Below are positions 27,132 to 36,074 of a stretch of DNA of 64,000 nucleotides, piece after piece; position 1 is the stretch's first letter, and the number at the start of each line of letters is the position of its first letter. This DNA comes from Clostridiales bacterium. GTDB taxonomy: Bacteria > Bacillota > Clostridia > Christensenellales > Aristaeellaceae. The DNA is taken from positions 1-64,000 of the forward strand of contig JAAYIN010000108.1 of NCBI GenBank assembly GCA_012523405.1. Direction: 5' to 3'. A model generated the notes under the pieces. It saw only the letters and a list, made by a program, of their open reading frames with translations. It was not told the DNA's origin and ran no database searches. The position numbers and the translations under genes are program-made.

Positions 27132-27200
27132 TAGGGACTGCCGTCCCTATGACCCTGCGCAGGGGAGCTTCGCTCACTTCAACGCCCTGCACCCATAATT
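27132..27200 (+). repeat. Palindromic-unit repeat, copy A
   Basis: Contains the palindromes AGGGACTGCCGTCCCT and CCCTGCGCAGGG and ends in CGCCCTGCACCCATAATT. An inverted, slightly diverged copy lies at 27378-27431. Such clustered palindromes between convergent genes look like REP/BIME-type elements. Confidence 0.65.
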
Positions 27201-27221
27201 GCCTGCGCATAGCGCAGGCAA
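27199..27221. repeat. Perfect hairpin in the palindromic cluster
   Basis: TTGCCTGCGC and GCGCAGGCAA flank a 3-nt loop. It shares the CTGCGCAG core of the neighbouring palindromes. It may cap the thrS transcript, though no T-run follows directly. Confidence 0.7.
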
Positions 27222-27269
27222 GGGATGTTTTCTATGAATCCGTGATTTGCTAGTTACTATAAATCAAAA

Positions 27270-27302
27270 ACCCCCTCCATCGCTGAAAAACGATGGAGGG
27301 GG
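27270..27302 (-). terminator. Terminator of the purine operon
   Basis: A perfect 12-bp stem (CCCCCTCCATCG / CGATGGAGGGGG) with an 8-nt loop is followed on the minus strand by TTTTTGATTT, so it ends transcription after purL. Confidence 0.88.
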
Positions 27303-27377
27303 TTGCGTTATGTATTGATAATTATAAGGTTTCTAGTCAAATACATTAGAGTCTCGTTGTGATGCTAATCACAACAA

Positions 27378-27431
27378 AATAATGGGTGCAGGGCGAAGTC
27401 CTGCGCAGGGTTTTAGGGACGGCAGTCCCTA
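27378..27431 (-). repeat. Palindromic-unit repeat, inverted copy B
   Basis: Read on the minus strand it repeats copy A: TAGGGACTGCCGTCCCTA, then ACCCTGCGCAGG, then CGCCCTGCACCCATTATT, missing about 14 bases of the middle. The two copies face each other across the purine operon terminator. Confidence 0.65.
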
Positions 27432-27456
27432 ACGTCCCCTCGTTCCCCCGCGTCCC

Positions 27457-30400
27457 TTACTTGAAGTAGGCTACGCCGCCTTCGAAGAGGGGTTGGTATT
27501 TGTTGCCGTTGATGTTCTTGTACAGATCGATGCCGGAGCGTTCGCTGTGTCCCATTTTGCCGTAGATGCGGCCGTCTGGGCTGGTGATGCCTTCGATGGC
27601 AAGGGCGCTGCCGTTGGGGTTGTAGCGCATGTCCATGGTGGGGTCGCCATCAAGGTCAACGTACTGGGTTGCGATCTGGTTGTTTTCGATGAGGGATTTG
27701 AGTGCATCGTCGTTGGCAACGAAGCGTCCTTCACCGTGTGAAATCGCGATGGTGTGGGTATCCCCGACTTGTACCTTTTGCAGCCATGGGCTCTTGTTGC
27801 TGGCTACGCGCGTCTGAACGAGCATGCTCTGATGACGGCCAACGGTGTTAAAGGTCAAGGTGGGGTTGGTTTCAGTAACGTCAAGGATTTCGCCATAGGG
27901 CAGAAGTCCGAGCTTGAGAAGTGCTTGGAAGCCGTTGCAGATACCGAGCATCAGGCCATCGCGGTTGTGCAGGAGCTCGTGGACGGCATCCTTCATGGCG
28001 GGATTGCGGAAGAATGCGGTGATGAATTTCGCTGAACCGTCAGGCTCATCGCCGCCTGAGAAGCCGCCGGGAAGCACGATCATCTGACTTTGGGAGATCA
28101 GTTTCGCTGCTTCCTGTAGGCTCTGGGAGATGGCCTGCGGGGTGAGATTGTTGATGAGGAGAACGCGGGGATCAGCACCTGCGCGGGTTAGGGCGCGGGC
28201 GGTGTCGATCTCGCAGTTCGTGCCTGGGAATGCAGGGATGAAAGCGATTGGCTTTTGGGTGAGGATGGCAGGCTTTGCCCACGATGTAGCGGGGGCGGTA
28301 AATACTTCTACCTTCTCGCCTTCGCCAAGGCAGGGGAATACGCTTTCAAGCTTCTGCTCGTAGATGTTTTGGATGGCGTCAAGTGAGACGGTTTCGTCGT
28401 TTGATGTGAACTTGTATTCGGCGGTGGTGTGTCCGATGACGTCGCCAAGGGTGTACTCGTCCACCATTTCAAGCAGGAAGCCGCCGAAATTCTGAGCGAA
28501 TGGATCGCCGCTGTAATCGATGGTTGCACCGATATGGTTGCCAAGTGCCATCTTGAGAACGCCTTCTGCAATGCCGCCAAGTCCAAGCGCCCATGCGGAT
28601 ACGACCTTCTTGTCAAGGATTGCGCCATGGAGCCTTGCAAGGTTCTTCTTGATGGATTTGCTGTCAAAGGCATCGGCTGCAAATAAGCAAAGGGTATGCC
28701 CTGCGCCCTTGAATTCGGGCGAGATCACATCGTAGCTGTTGCCGGGTGCGACTGCGAAACTGACCAAGGTTGGCGGTACGTCAAGGGACTCGAATGTGCC
28801 GCTCATGCTGTCCTTGCCGCCGATCGCTGCAAGACCCAGATCAAGCTGTGCATCCAGTGCGCCAAGAAGCGCTGCAAAGGGCTTGCCCCAACGCTCGGGT
28901 GCGCCTGTCATGCGCTCGAAATACTCTTGGAAGGTGAGGTAGGCCTTTGTGGTATCAAAGCCTGCTGCGCCTAGCTTCATCACGCTCTCGATAACGCTTA
29001 GGTACGCGCCTTCGTAGGGGCTCTGCTCCATCACATGCGGGTGGAAGCCATAGCTCATGCCGCTGACGGTGGTGGTTTCGCCTACAAGCACAGGCAACTT
29101 TGCAACCATGGTCTGGGTGGGTGTGAGCTGACGTTCGCCGCCAAAGGGCATGAGCACAGACGCCGCGCCGATGGTGGAGTCAAAGCGTTCGCTGAGCCCC
29201 TTCTTGGAGCAAATATTCAGATCGCCAGCCATGTTTTGAAGCTTTTCGGTAAAGGTGTCGCCCGCGAAAGGCACATTCTTGATTTCGCCATCAAGGACGG
29301 TGATATCTGCATGCTTTTCTGCGCCGTTGCTGTTTAGGAATTCGCGGCTCAGGTCAACGATGGTATTGCCCTTCCACTGCATCACAAGGCGCGGCTCCTC
29401 GGTGACATGAGCAACGATGGTCGCCTCAAGGTTCTCGGCATTTGCATACTTGATGAAAATTTCTGCATCCTCTGCCGCTACGACAACTGCCATGCGCTCT
29501 TGGCTCTCGGAAATGGCAAGCTCTGTGCCGTCAAGACCCTCGTACTTCTTGGGTACGCGGTCAAGATCGATCATGAGACCGTCTGCCAGTTCGCCAATCG
29601 CAACGCTGATGCCGCCTGCGCCAAAGTCGTTGCAGCGCTTGATGAGCGTTGTGACCTTCTCGTCGCGGAATAGGCGCTGCAGCTTGCGCTCGACAACGGG
29701 ATTGCCCTTTTGCACCTCTGCGCCGCAGGTTTCGATGCTGTCGAGGTTGTGGCTCTTGGAACTGCCGGTTGCGCCGCCGCAGCCGTCGCGGCCTGTACGT
29801 CCACCAAGCAGAACGATCTGATCGCCGGCAGCGGGACGCTCGCGGCGTACGTTTTTCTCGGGAGCGCCGCCGACCACTGCGCCGATTTCAAGGCGCTTGG
29901 CAGCGTAGCCGGGGTGATACATTTCGTCCACTAGGCCTGTTGCCAGACCGATCTGGTTGCCGTAGGCGCTGTATCCCGCGGCTGCTGTGGTCACGAGCTT
30001 GCGCTGTGGCAATTTGCCCTGCATAGTTTCGGCAACGGGCAGAAGTGGATCAGCCGCGCCTGTTACGCGCATGGCTTGATATACGTAGGTACGACCAGAC
30101 AGCGGGTCACGGATTGCACCGCCTAGGCAGGTTGCCGCGCCGCCGAAAGGTTCGATTTCGGTGGGATGGTTATGCGTTTCATTCTTGAACATGAGAAGCC
30201 AAGGCTCTTTTACGCCGTCGATGTCCACGTCGATCTTGATGGAGCATGCGTTGATCTCTTCGCTCTCGTCAAGGTTTGTGAGCTTGCCGTCAAGCTTGAG
30301 CGCCTTTGTGCCGATGGTGGCGATGTCCATGAGGTTCATGGGCTTTGCGCCGCCCTTGCGATTTGCATAAACGCGCTCGCGCACGGCGATGTAACGCTCG

Positions 30401-31137
30401 AAAGCCTTTTGTACGGCTTCCTTTTGGATGTCCACATTGTCAAGCGTGGTCAGGAATGTGGTGTGACGGCAGTGATCGGACCAATAGGTGTCGATCATGC
30501 GAATTTCGGTCAAAGTGGGGTCGCGGTCTTCGCCGCGGAAATACTCGCGGCAAAACGCGAGGTCATCTGCATCCATCGCTAGACCGTACTTTTTGACAAA
30601 CTCAGCGATGGCGCTGTCATCCATGGAAATAAAGCCCGTGAGGGTTTCGACGGTTTCGGGTTGTTCAAATTGCTGCTTGAGGGTGGTCTTTTCAGCGAGG
30701 TCAGTTTCGCGGCTTTCCACAGGGTTGATGATGTACTTGCGAATGCGAGCAAGCTCATCCTCCGTGGGATTGCCATTGATGAGGTAAATACGAGCGGTGC
30801 GCACGGTGGGACGATCACATGCATGCACGAGCTGAATGCACTCCTCGCAGCTTGCTGCACGCGCATCAAACTGACCGGGGAGGTATTCAACGGCGATGGT
30901 GATATCCGCATCGGTTGGGAGCACGGTATAGGTGCTATCCAGCGGCGGCTCGGAAAAAACGATGGGCATGCAGGTTTCAAATAGTGCAGGGTCGATATCC
31001 TCAACGTCGTAGCGGTTTAAAAGACGAACGCCTGTGACGCTTTTGATGAGCAAAGTATGCCTGATTTCGCTTAGCAGACCCTTTGCTTCTACGGCGTATT
31101 CCGGTTTCTTTTCCACATATACGCGATAAACAGCCAT
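27457..31137 (-). CDS. purL: Phosphoribosylformylglycinamidine synthase, single-chain
   Basis: Converts FGAR, glutamine and ATP to FGAM. The 1226-residue clostridial single-chain form joins a PurS-like N-terminus (MAVYRVYVEKKP), two ATP-binding AIRS-like halves (DTYWSDHCRHTTF; FKNETHNHPTEIEPFGGA; GGKDSMSG) and a C-terminal glutaminase (about 960 to the end, FPGTNCEID, LPGGFSGGDEPDG, GICNGFQALL with the nucleophile Cys). No separate purQ or purS is needed. The in-frame ATG 26 codons inside the longest frame is used because it gives the family start and has GGAGG within the end of purD, one base after whose stop it begins. Last gene of the operon. Confidence 0.96.
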   Translation of the reverse strand: MAVYRVYVEKKPEYAVEAKGLLSEIRHTLLIKSVTGVRLLNRYDVEDIDPALFETCMPIVFSEPPLDSTYTVLPTDADITIAVEYLPGQFDARAASCEECIQLVHACDRPTVRTARIYLINGNPTEDELARIRKYIINPVESRETDLAEKTTLKQQFEQPETVETLTGFISMDDSAIAEFVKKYGLAMDADDLAFCREYFRGEDRDPTLTEIRMIDTYWSDHCRHTTFLTTLDNVDIQKEAVQKAFERYIAVRERVYANRKGGAKPMNLMDIATIGTKALKLDGKLTNLDESEEINACSIKIDVDIDGVKEPWLLMFKNETHNHPTEIEPFGGAATCLGGAIRDPLSGRTYVYQAMRVTGAADPLLPVAETMQGKLPQRKLVTTAAAGYSAYGNQIGLATGLVDEMYHPGYAAKRLEIGAVVGGAPEKNVRRERPAAGDQIVLLGGRTGRDGCGGATGSSKSHNLDSIETCGAEVQKGNPVVERKLQRLFRDEKVTTLIKRCNDFGAGGISVAIGELADGLMIDLDRVPKKYEGLDGTELAISESQERMAVVVAAEDAEIFIKYANAENLEATIVAHVTEEPRLVMQWKGNTIVDLSREFLNSNGAEKHADITVLDGEIKNVPFAGDTFTEKLQNMAGDLNICSKKGLSERFDSTIGAASVLMPFGGERQLTPTQTMVAKLPVLVGETTTVSGMSYGFHPHVMEQSPYEGAYLSVIESVMKLGAAGFDTTKAYLTFQEYFERMTGAPERWGKPFAALLGALDAQLDLGLAAIGGKDSMSGTFESLDVPPTLVSFAVAPGNSYDVISPEFKGAGHTLCLFAADAFDSKSIKKNLARLHGAILDKKVVSAWALGLGGIAEGVLKMALGNHIGATIDYSGDPFAQNFGGFLLEMVDEYTLGDVIGHTTAEYKFTSNDETVSLDAIQNIYEQKLESVFPCLGEGEKVEVFTAPATSWAKPAILTQKPIAFIPAFPGTNCEIDTARALTRAGADPRVLLINNLTPQAISQSLQEAAKLISQSQMIVLPGGFSGGDEPDGSAKFITAFFRNPAMKDAVHELLHNRDGLMLGICNGFQALLKLGLLPYGEILDVTETNPTLTFNTVGRHQSMLVQTRVASNKSPWLQKVQVGDTHTIAISHGEGRFVANDDALKSLIENNQIATQYVDLDGDPTMDMRYNPNGSALAIEGITSPDGRIYGKMGHSERSGIDLYKNINGNKYQPLFEGGVAYFK

Positions 31138-31138
31138 G

Positions 31139-32431
31139 TTAGTCCTCCTTGGAAGTAGTGGTAGATGCTTTGAGTGCGAGTTGTCCGATGTCGCTTCTGC
31201 GGTGAAGACCGTCAAAGCTGATCAGGTCGGACGCTTTGTATGCAAGGGTGATGGCATCAGGCAAGGTATTTGCGGTGGCTGTTACGCCAAGCACGCGCCC
31301 GCCTGCGGTCACGATGCGCCCCTGATCATCAAGCTTGGTACCTGCATGATAGGGATGTGCAAGCTCACTTGCCTCTGCCAGTCCGTTGATCACCTTGCCC
31401 GTTTCGTAGGCTTCGGGGTAGCCGCCTGATGCAAGCACCACGCAGCAGCTTGTGCCATCTGCGAAGGTCACGTCGGTAGTGGCTAGCGTGCCATCGGTGG
31501 TTGCACGCATGATGGTGAATAAATCGCTTCTGAGAAGCGGGAGCACTGCTTGCGTCTCTGGATCGCCGAAGCGGCAATTGTACTCGATGACCTTCGTGCC
31601 ATTAGGCGTGAGCATCAAGCCGAAGTACAGACAGCCCTTAAAGGGGCAGCCTTCCTTTTGCATGGCTTTGAGCGTCGGCAGAAAGATCGTATCCATGCAG
31701 GTCTGCGCAATCTCGGCGGTATAGTAGGGGTTGGGCGCGATCACGCCCATGCCGCCTGTATTTAGGCCTTGGTCGCCGTCCAGCGCGCGCTTGTGATCCA
31801 TGCTGGATAGCATGGGCTTGAGCGTTTTGCCATCACAGAAGCAGAGCACGGACACTTCGGGGCCTGTGAGAAATTCCTCCACGACCACGCGACTGCCCGA
31901 TTTGCCAAACTTGCCGTTTGCCATCATTTCGGTGACAGCGGCTTCTGCCTCGGCATTGTTTTCGCAGATGATGACGCCCTTCCCAAGGGCTAGCCCATCG
32001 GCTTTCACGACCACGGGGCATTGCACGGTTTTCACATAGGCAATCGCCTTGTCCATATCGTCAAACGCTTCATAGCCAGCGGTGGGGATTTGATATTTCT
32101 TCATCAAGTCCTTGCTGAAAATCTTACTTCCCTCAATGCGTGCAGCGGCTTTGCTGGGGCCAAATGCGGGGATGCCGCGCTCAGCCAGCAAATCCACTAG
32201 GCCTAGGCAGAGTGGATCGTCAGGCGCGACGACGACGTAGTCCATCTTTTCATTGACTGCATAATCAGCCAATGCGTCTATATCGGTTGCTTTGATGGGC
32301 ACGCAGGTAGCGAGGGCAGCGATGCCGCCGTTACCCGGTGCGCAGTAAAGCGAGGTGATTTCTTTGCTTTCGCTAAGCTTTTGGATCAGGGCATGTTCGC
32401 GACCGCCGCCGCCTATGACAAGTACCTTCAT
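31139..32431 (-). CDS. purD: Phosphoribosylamine-glycine ligase
   Basis: ATP-grasp enzyme joining glycine to phosphoribosylamine to give GAR, step 2 of purine synthesis. The 430-residue protein shows the family start (KVLVIGGGGREHAL), FSKDLMKKYQIPTAGYE, the ATP-grasp lysine region (VVVKADGLALGKGV), DHKRALDGDQGLNTGGMG and the metal-binding EYNCRFGDPETQ. Normal length. It is positioned between the formyltransferase gene (22 bp upstream) and purL. Confidence 0.97.
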   Translation of the reverse strand: MKVLVIGGGGREHALIQKLSESKEITSLYCAPGNGGIAALATCVPIKATDIDALADYAVNEKMDYVVVAPDDPLCLGLVDLLAERGIPAFGPSKAAARIEGSKIFSKDLMKKYQIPTAGYEAFDDMDKAIAYVKTVQCPVVVKADGLALGKGVIICENNAEAEAAVTEMMANGKFGKSGSRVVVEEFLTGPEVSVLCFCDGKTLKPMLSSMDHKRALDGDQGLNTGGMGVIAPNPYYTAEIAQTCMDTIFLPTLKAMQKEGCPFKGCLYFGLMLTPNGTKVIEYNCRFGDPETQAVLPLLRSDLFTIMRATTDGTLATTDVTFADGTSCCVVLASGGYPEAYETGKVINGLAEASELAHPYHAGTKLDDQGRIVTAGGRVLGVTATANTLPDAITLAYKASDLISFDGLHRRSDIGQLALKASTTTSKED

Positions 32432-32453
32432 CAGGAAACCTCCTAGGGTTTGA

Positions 32454-33626
32454 TTAATGGTGGAACAGGCGAAGACCTGTAAAGCTCATAGCGATATCGT
32501 AGCGGTCGCAGGCTTCGATGACCACGCCGTCACGGATGGAGCCGCCGGGCTCTGCAATGTACTTCACGCCGCTGCGTGCTGCGCGGTCAATATTATCGGA
32601 GAAGGGGAAGAATGCATCGCTGCCAAGAGCAACGTCGGTTAGCTCTGCAAGCCAAGCTTTTTTCTCGTCGCTTGTCAGCACTTCGGGCTTCTGGGTGAAT
32701 ATGGTCTCCCAAATGCCGTCTGCCAGTACGTCTTCCCACTCGTCGCTGATGTAGCGGTCGATTGCGTTGTCGCGATCGGGGTTCTTCAAAGTGGCGATGA
32801 AGGGCAGATTCAATGTCTTGGTATGCTGACGCAGCCACCATAGGTTGGCTTTGTCGCCTGCAAGACGGGTGCAGTGGATGCGGCTCTGCTGGCCTGCGCC
32901 GATGCCGATTGCCTGACCGTCCTTGACGTAGCAAACGGAGTTGGACTGAGTATATTTGAGGGTGATCATAGCGATGGCTAGATCACGCTTTGCTTCGGGG
33001 GTGAGGGTCTTGTTGGCGGTCACAACGTTTGCAAAGAACTCATCGTTGATATTCAGCTCGTTGCGCTCCTGCTCGAAGGTGATGCCGTATACATCCTTGC
33101 GCTCGAGCTTCTCGGGCACGTACTCGGGATCAATCTGCACGATATTGTAGTTGCCCTTGCGCTTTTGCTTGAGGATTTCAAGTGCTTCAGGCTCGTAGCC
33201 GGGAGCGATCACGCCGTCGGAAACTTCGGGCTTAATCAGCATGGCGGTGGGGACATCGCAGATATCAGATAGTGCAATCCAGTCACCAAAACTGCTCATG
33301 CGGTCTGCGCCGCGAGCACGGGCATAAGCGGATGCGAGGGGGGAAAGCTTCTGATCGCCTACGAAATAAATCTTGCGGAGGGCGTCGGTCAGCGGCAGAC
33401 CAATCGCAGCACCAGCGGGGCTGACGTGCTTAAAGCTGGTGGCAGCGGGCATGCCTGTTGCGCGGCGAAGCTCTTTGACAAGCTGCCAAGCGTTGAAGGC
33501 ATCCAAAAAGTTGATATATCCGGGCTTGCCAGACAGCACGGTGATGGGCAGCTCGCCATTTTCCATGAAGATGCGTGAGGGTTTCTGGTTGGGGTTGCAG
33601 CCGTATTTTAATTCTAGCTCTTTCAT
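32454..33626 (-). CDS. Stand-alone AICAR formyltransferase
   Basis: Transfers a formyl group from 10-formyl-THF to AICAR, giving FAICAR. It matches the AICAR transformylase half of PurH (KYGCNPNQKPSRI; FKHVSPAGAAIG; YTQSNSVCYVKDGQAIGIGAGQQSRIHCTRLA; DAFFPFSDNIDRAA) but has no N-terminal MGS-like IMP cyclohydrolase domain; at 390 residues it is shorter than the usual 510-530. The missing activity is supplied by the gene immediately upstream. The ATG chosen has AAAGGAG at good spacing; a longer frame adds only six residues. Confidence 0.94.
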   Translation of the reverse strand: MKELELKYGCNPNQKPSRIFMENGELPITVLSGKPGYINFLDAFNAWQLVKELRRATGMPAATSFKHVSPAGAAIGLPLTDALRKIYFVGDQKLSPLASAYARARGADRMSSFGDWIALSDICDVPTAMLIKPEVSDGVIAPGYEPEALEILKQKRKGNYNIVQIDPEYVPEKLERKDVYGITFEQERNELNINDEFFANVVTANKTLTPEAKRDLAIAMITLKYTQSNSVCYVKDGQAIGIGAGQQSRIHCTRLAGDKANLWWLRQHTKTLNLPFIATLKNPDRDNAIDRYISDEWEDVLADGIWETIFTQKPEVLTSDEKKAWLAELTDVALGSDAFFPFSDNIDRAARSGVKYIAEPGGSIRDGVVIEACDRYDIAMSFTGLRLFHH

Positions 33627-33653
33627 GCTCTTTCTCCTTTGCATATCGCGTCT

Positions 33654-34370
33654 TTAGTTGAGTTTGTTGATGATGCGGGTTTGTACGTTGCCATTTTCAA
33701 GGTCAATATAACGGGTGAAAAGGCTGACCTTGTTATCCTCGTTCAGCCACTGCCAAACATTGTTTGTGAAGGTGTCGATATCGCCGTCAATGCCGACGAC
33801 TTCGGGCTCGCCCTCAAAGCTTGGGATGGGGTTGCCATCGGTCACATAGGTGTGAATGAAATGTCCCTGACCTGCCTTTGGTACATCGTACTTGAAGAAG
33901 AAGCGCAGGGGGCTGGATTCATCGCCGTTGTTGGACTTGAGGATGGAAAGCTGATAGGATGCCTTGCCGTCCTTGACGGTTAGCACGCCCGAAATGCGAG
34001 GGGTGAAGTTTGGCGGGTCTGGCTCAAAGGTGCGGGTTTGAAGCGCAGCTTCAAAGGTCTTGCCTGCGTTTAGGAAATCTACAACCGTATCGGTCTGATC
34101 GCCGTTGGTAACAACTGTGACTTCATCGCTTTGCACACGCACGGGCGCGTAGATGATCAGGCTTGGGTCAACGAGCTTTGCGGGGTCGTGTGCCTCGGTG
34201 ATGATGCCGCCATCCTTTTCGGTGAATACGCGGTTGCGGCTGTTCTCGCTCCTGCCCATGATGAAGTAAGCGATGGTAGCGTTCTTGCCATCGGGGGTCA
34301 TGCCTAGAAGAATGCCGCGGCCGGGATAGGGATTATTTTCAAGCAAAGATTGCAAGTTTAGAAGCTGCAT
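33654..34370 (-). CDS. purO: IMP cyclohydrolase, PurO-type
   Basis: Closes the ring of FAICAR to make IMP, the last step of the pathway. The 238-residue protein is of the archaeal-type (PurO-like) cyclohydrolase family, unrelated to the PurH N-terminal domain: NPYPGRGILLG near the N-terminus, AYFIMGRSENSRNRVF, YAPVRV, TNGDQTDT, FTPRISG and YDVPKAGQGHFIHTY are all present. It lies between purN and the stand-alone formyltransferase, so the two monofunctional enzymes together replace bifunctional PurH. Confidence 0.92.
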   Translation of the reverse strand: MQLLNLQSLLENNPYPGRGILLGMTPDGKNATIAYFIMGRSENSRNRVFTEKDGGIITEAHDPAKLVDPSLIIYAPVRVQSDEVTVVTNGDQTDTVVDFLNAGKTFEAALQTRTFEPDPPNFTPRISGVLTVKDGKASYQLSILKSNNGDESSPLRFFFKYDVPKAGQGHFIHTYVTDGNPIPSFEGEPEVVGIDGDIDTFTNNVWQWLNEDNKVSLFTRYIDLENGNVQTRIINKLN

Positions 34371-34421
34371 TTCTTGTATCTCCTTTGTGGTCTTGTATGT
34401 AGTACATGAATGTTACTGTAA

Positions 34422-34463
34422 TTTAGTCGGCGAAGTTTAGTCAGCGAAGTTTAGTCAGCGAAG
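34422..34463. repeat. Three tandem 14-bp repeats across the purN stop codon
   Basis: TTTAGTCRGCGAAG is repeated three times without gaps; the first copy has one G/A difference. The copy nearest the gene body is coding and the purN TGA lies in the middle copy. Because 14 is not a multiple of 3, loss or gain of a unit changes the C-terminal residues. Confidence 0.85.
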
Positions 34464-35043
34464 CTGCGAGCTTTTCGGTTTCGCGAGGAAGCAGAATCCA
34501 CTCGGCTTGCTCCATGACACGCTGTTGGAGGATTTCGGGGGTATCGCCGTCTAGCACTTCGATTGCCTTTTGCGCAAGGATCGGCCCGCCGTCAGGGATT
34601 TCGTTCACGATATGAACAGTCGCGCCTGTGAGCTTGACGCCGCGTTCCAATGCTGCGCGGTGTACGCGTAGCCCGTAGAACCCTTCCCCGCAAAAAGCGG
34701 GAATCAGGCTTGGGTGAATGTTCAGGATGCGGCCTTCGTAGGCTTTGATAAAGCACTCATCAAGGATGAGCATGAAGCCTGCGAGCACCACCATGTCGAT
34801 ATCGTTTGCCAAAAGCTCTGTGATCAGCTTCTGTCCATACTGGGCAGGGGTTTCATCCTTTTGCTTGGCGAGGACAGCGGTTTTGACGCTAGCCTGCGTC
34901 GCGCGCTCAAGTGCGTACACGCCATCCTTGCTGCTCAGCACCAAGGAAATTCTGCCGCTGACGATTTCACCATACGCCTGTGCGTCCAGAAGCACTTGCA
35001 GATTCGTGCCGCCGCCGCTCACCAGCACAGCGATGTTTAGCAT
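34441..35043 (-). CDS. purN: Phosphoribosylglycinamide formyltransferase
   Basis: Folate-dependent GAR transformylase, step 3 of purine synthesis. The 200-residue protein has the N-terminal VLVSGGGTNLQ nucleotide loop, the catalytic NIHPSLIPAF (Asn and His) and TGATVHIVNEIPDGGPI with the catalytic Asp. Its start overlaps the purM stop by 7 bp, indicating coupling. The C-terminal codons lie in a 14-bp tandem repeat. Confidence 0.96.
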   Translation of the reverse strand: MLNIAVLVSGGGTNLQVLLDAQAYGEIVSGRISLVLSSKDGVYALERATQASVKTAVLAKQKDETPAQYGQKLITELLANDIDMVVLAGFMLILDECFIKAYEGRILNIHPSLIPAFCGEGFYGLRVHRAALERGVKLTGATVHIVNEIPDGGPILAQKAIEVLDGDTPEILQQRVMEQAEWILLPRETEKLAASLTKLR

Positions 35044-36074
35044 AGTTCGAGTCCGCCTTCGCCCTTGATGATCTCGCCAAGGATATAAGCATCCTCACCG
35101 TTTGCACGGAAGATTTCCAGTGCCTTGTCAGCATCTTCTTTGGCAACCGTAACGCTCATGCCAACGCCCATGTTGTAGGTGTTGAACATATCACGCTCGG
35201 GGATGTTGCCAACCTTTTGGATGATGTCAAAGATGGGAAGCACCTTCACCGCAGCACGCTCGACCCTTGCTGAGCAGCCCTTGCCCATAGCGCGCGGGAT
35301 GTTCTCGTAGAAGCCGCCGCCTGTGATATGGCTGATGGCGCGGATGCGGATGCCCTGATCGACTGCTGCCATGATGGGCTTCACGTAAATCTTAGTGGGG
35401 GTGAGAAGCGTTTCGCCAAGGGATGCGGAAAGCTCTGCATAGGACTGGTTCAGTCCTCCGTTTTCCACGTCAAATACCTTGCGGACAAGGGAAAAACCAT
35501 TGGAATGAACGCCTGTGGAGGGCAGCGCGATTATCTCGTCGCCGGGGATCATGGTGTCCTTGTTGATGATTTTGGACTTGTCCACCACACCAACGCTGAA
35601 ACCTGCCATGTCGTATTCGTTAATCGGATAGAAGCCGGGCATTTCAGCGGTTTCGCCGCCGACGAGTGCGCAGCTTGCCTGCACGCAGCCATCAGCTACG
35701 CCGCTGACGATTTGCGCCACGCGCTCGGGGACGTTCTTGCCTACAGCAATATAATCAAGGAAGAACAGGGGCTTTGCGCCTGCACATACGATGTCGTTCA
35801 CGCACATGGCAACGCAGTCAATGCCGACGGTATCATGCTTGTCCAGAAGGAATGCAAGCTTGAGCTTGGTGCCTACGCCGTCTGTGCCGCTAACCAGCAC
35901 GGGTTTTTGGATACCTGTCAAATCCAGTTCAAACAGGCCGCCAAAGCCGCCAATGCCATCCAGAACACCCGAGGTGAGGGTACGAGCCACGTGGCTCCGC
36001 ATCAGTTCTACCGCCTTGTAGCCAGCTGTAATATCTACACCAGCGGCTTTGTAACTTGCGCTTTCGCTTTTCAT
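35037..36074 (-). CDS. purM: Phosphoribosylformylglycinamidine cyclo-ligase
   Basis: AIR synthetase, step 5 of purine synthesis: ATP-driven ring closure of FGAM. The protein (345 residues) shows YKAAGVDITAGYKAVELM, DGIGGFGGLFEL, the VSGTDGVGTKLK glycine-rich loop, GGETAEMPGFY and SHITGGGFYENIPR. The chosen ATG gives the canonical start, has AAAAGGAG upstream and overlaps the purF stop as ATGA. Normal length. Confidence 0.97.
   Translation of the reverse strand: MKSESASYKAAGVDITAGYKAVELMRSHVARTLTSGVLDGIGGFGGLFELDLTGIQKPVLVSGTDGVGTKLKLAFLLDKHDTVGIDCVAMCVNDIVCAGAKPLFFLDYIAVGKNVPERVAQIVSGVADGCVQASCALVGGETAEMPGFYPINEYDMAGFSVGVVDKSKIINKDTMIPGDEIIALPSTGVHSNGFSLVRKVFDVENGGLNQSYAELSASLGETLLTPTKIYVKPIMAAVDQGIRIRAISHITGGGFYENIPRAMGKGCSARVERAAVKVLPIFDIIQKVGNIPERDMFNTYNMGVGMSVTVAKEDADKALEIFRANGEDAYILGEIIKGEGGLELC

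Noticed and set aside
29571-29891. Alanine/serine-rich ORFs overlapping purL in other frames
   Set aside because: Composition is that of shadow frames in a GC-rich coding sequence; purL is intact and well conserved.
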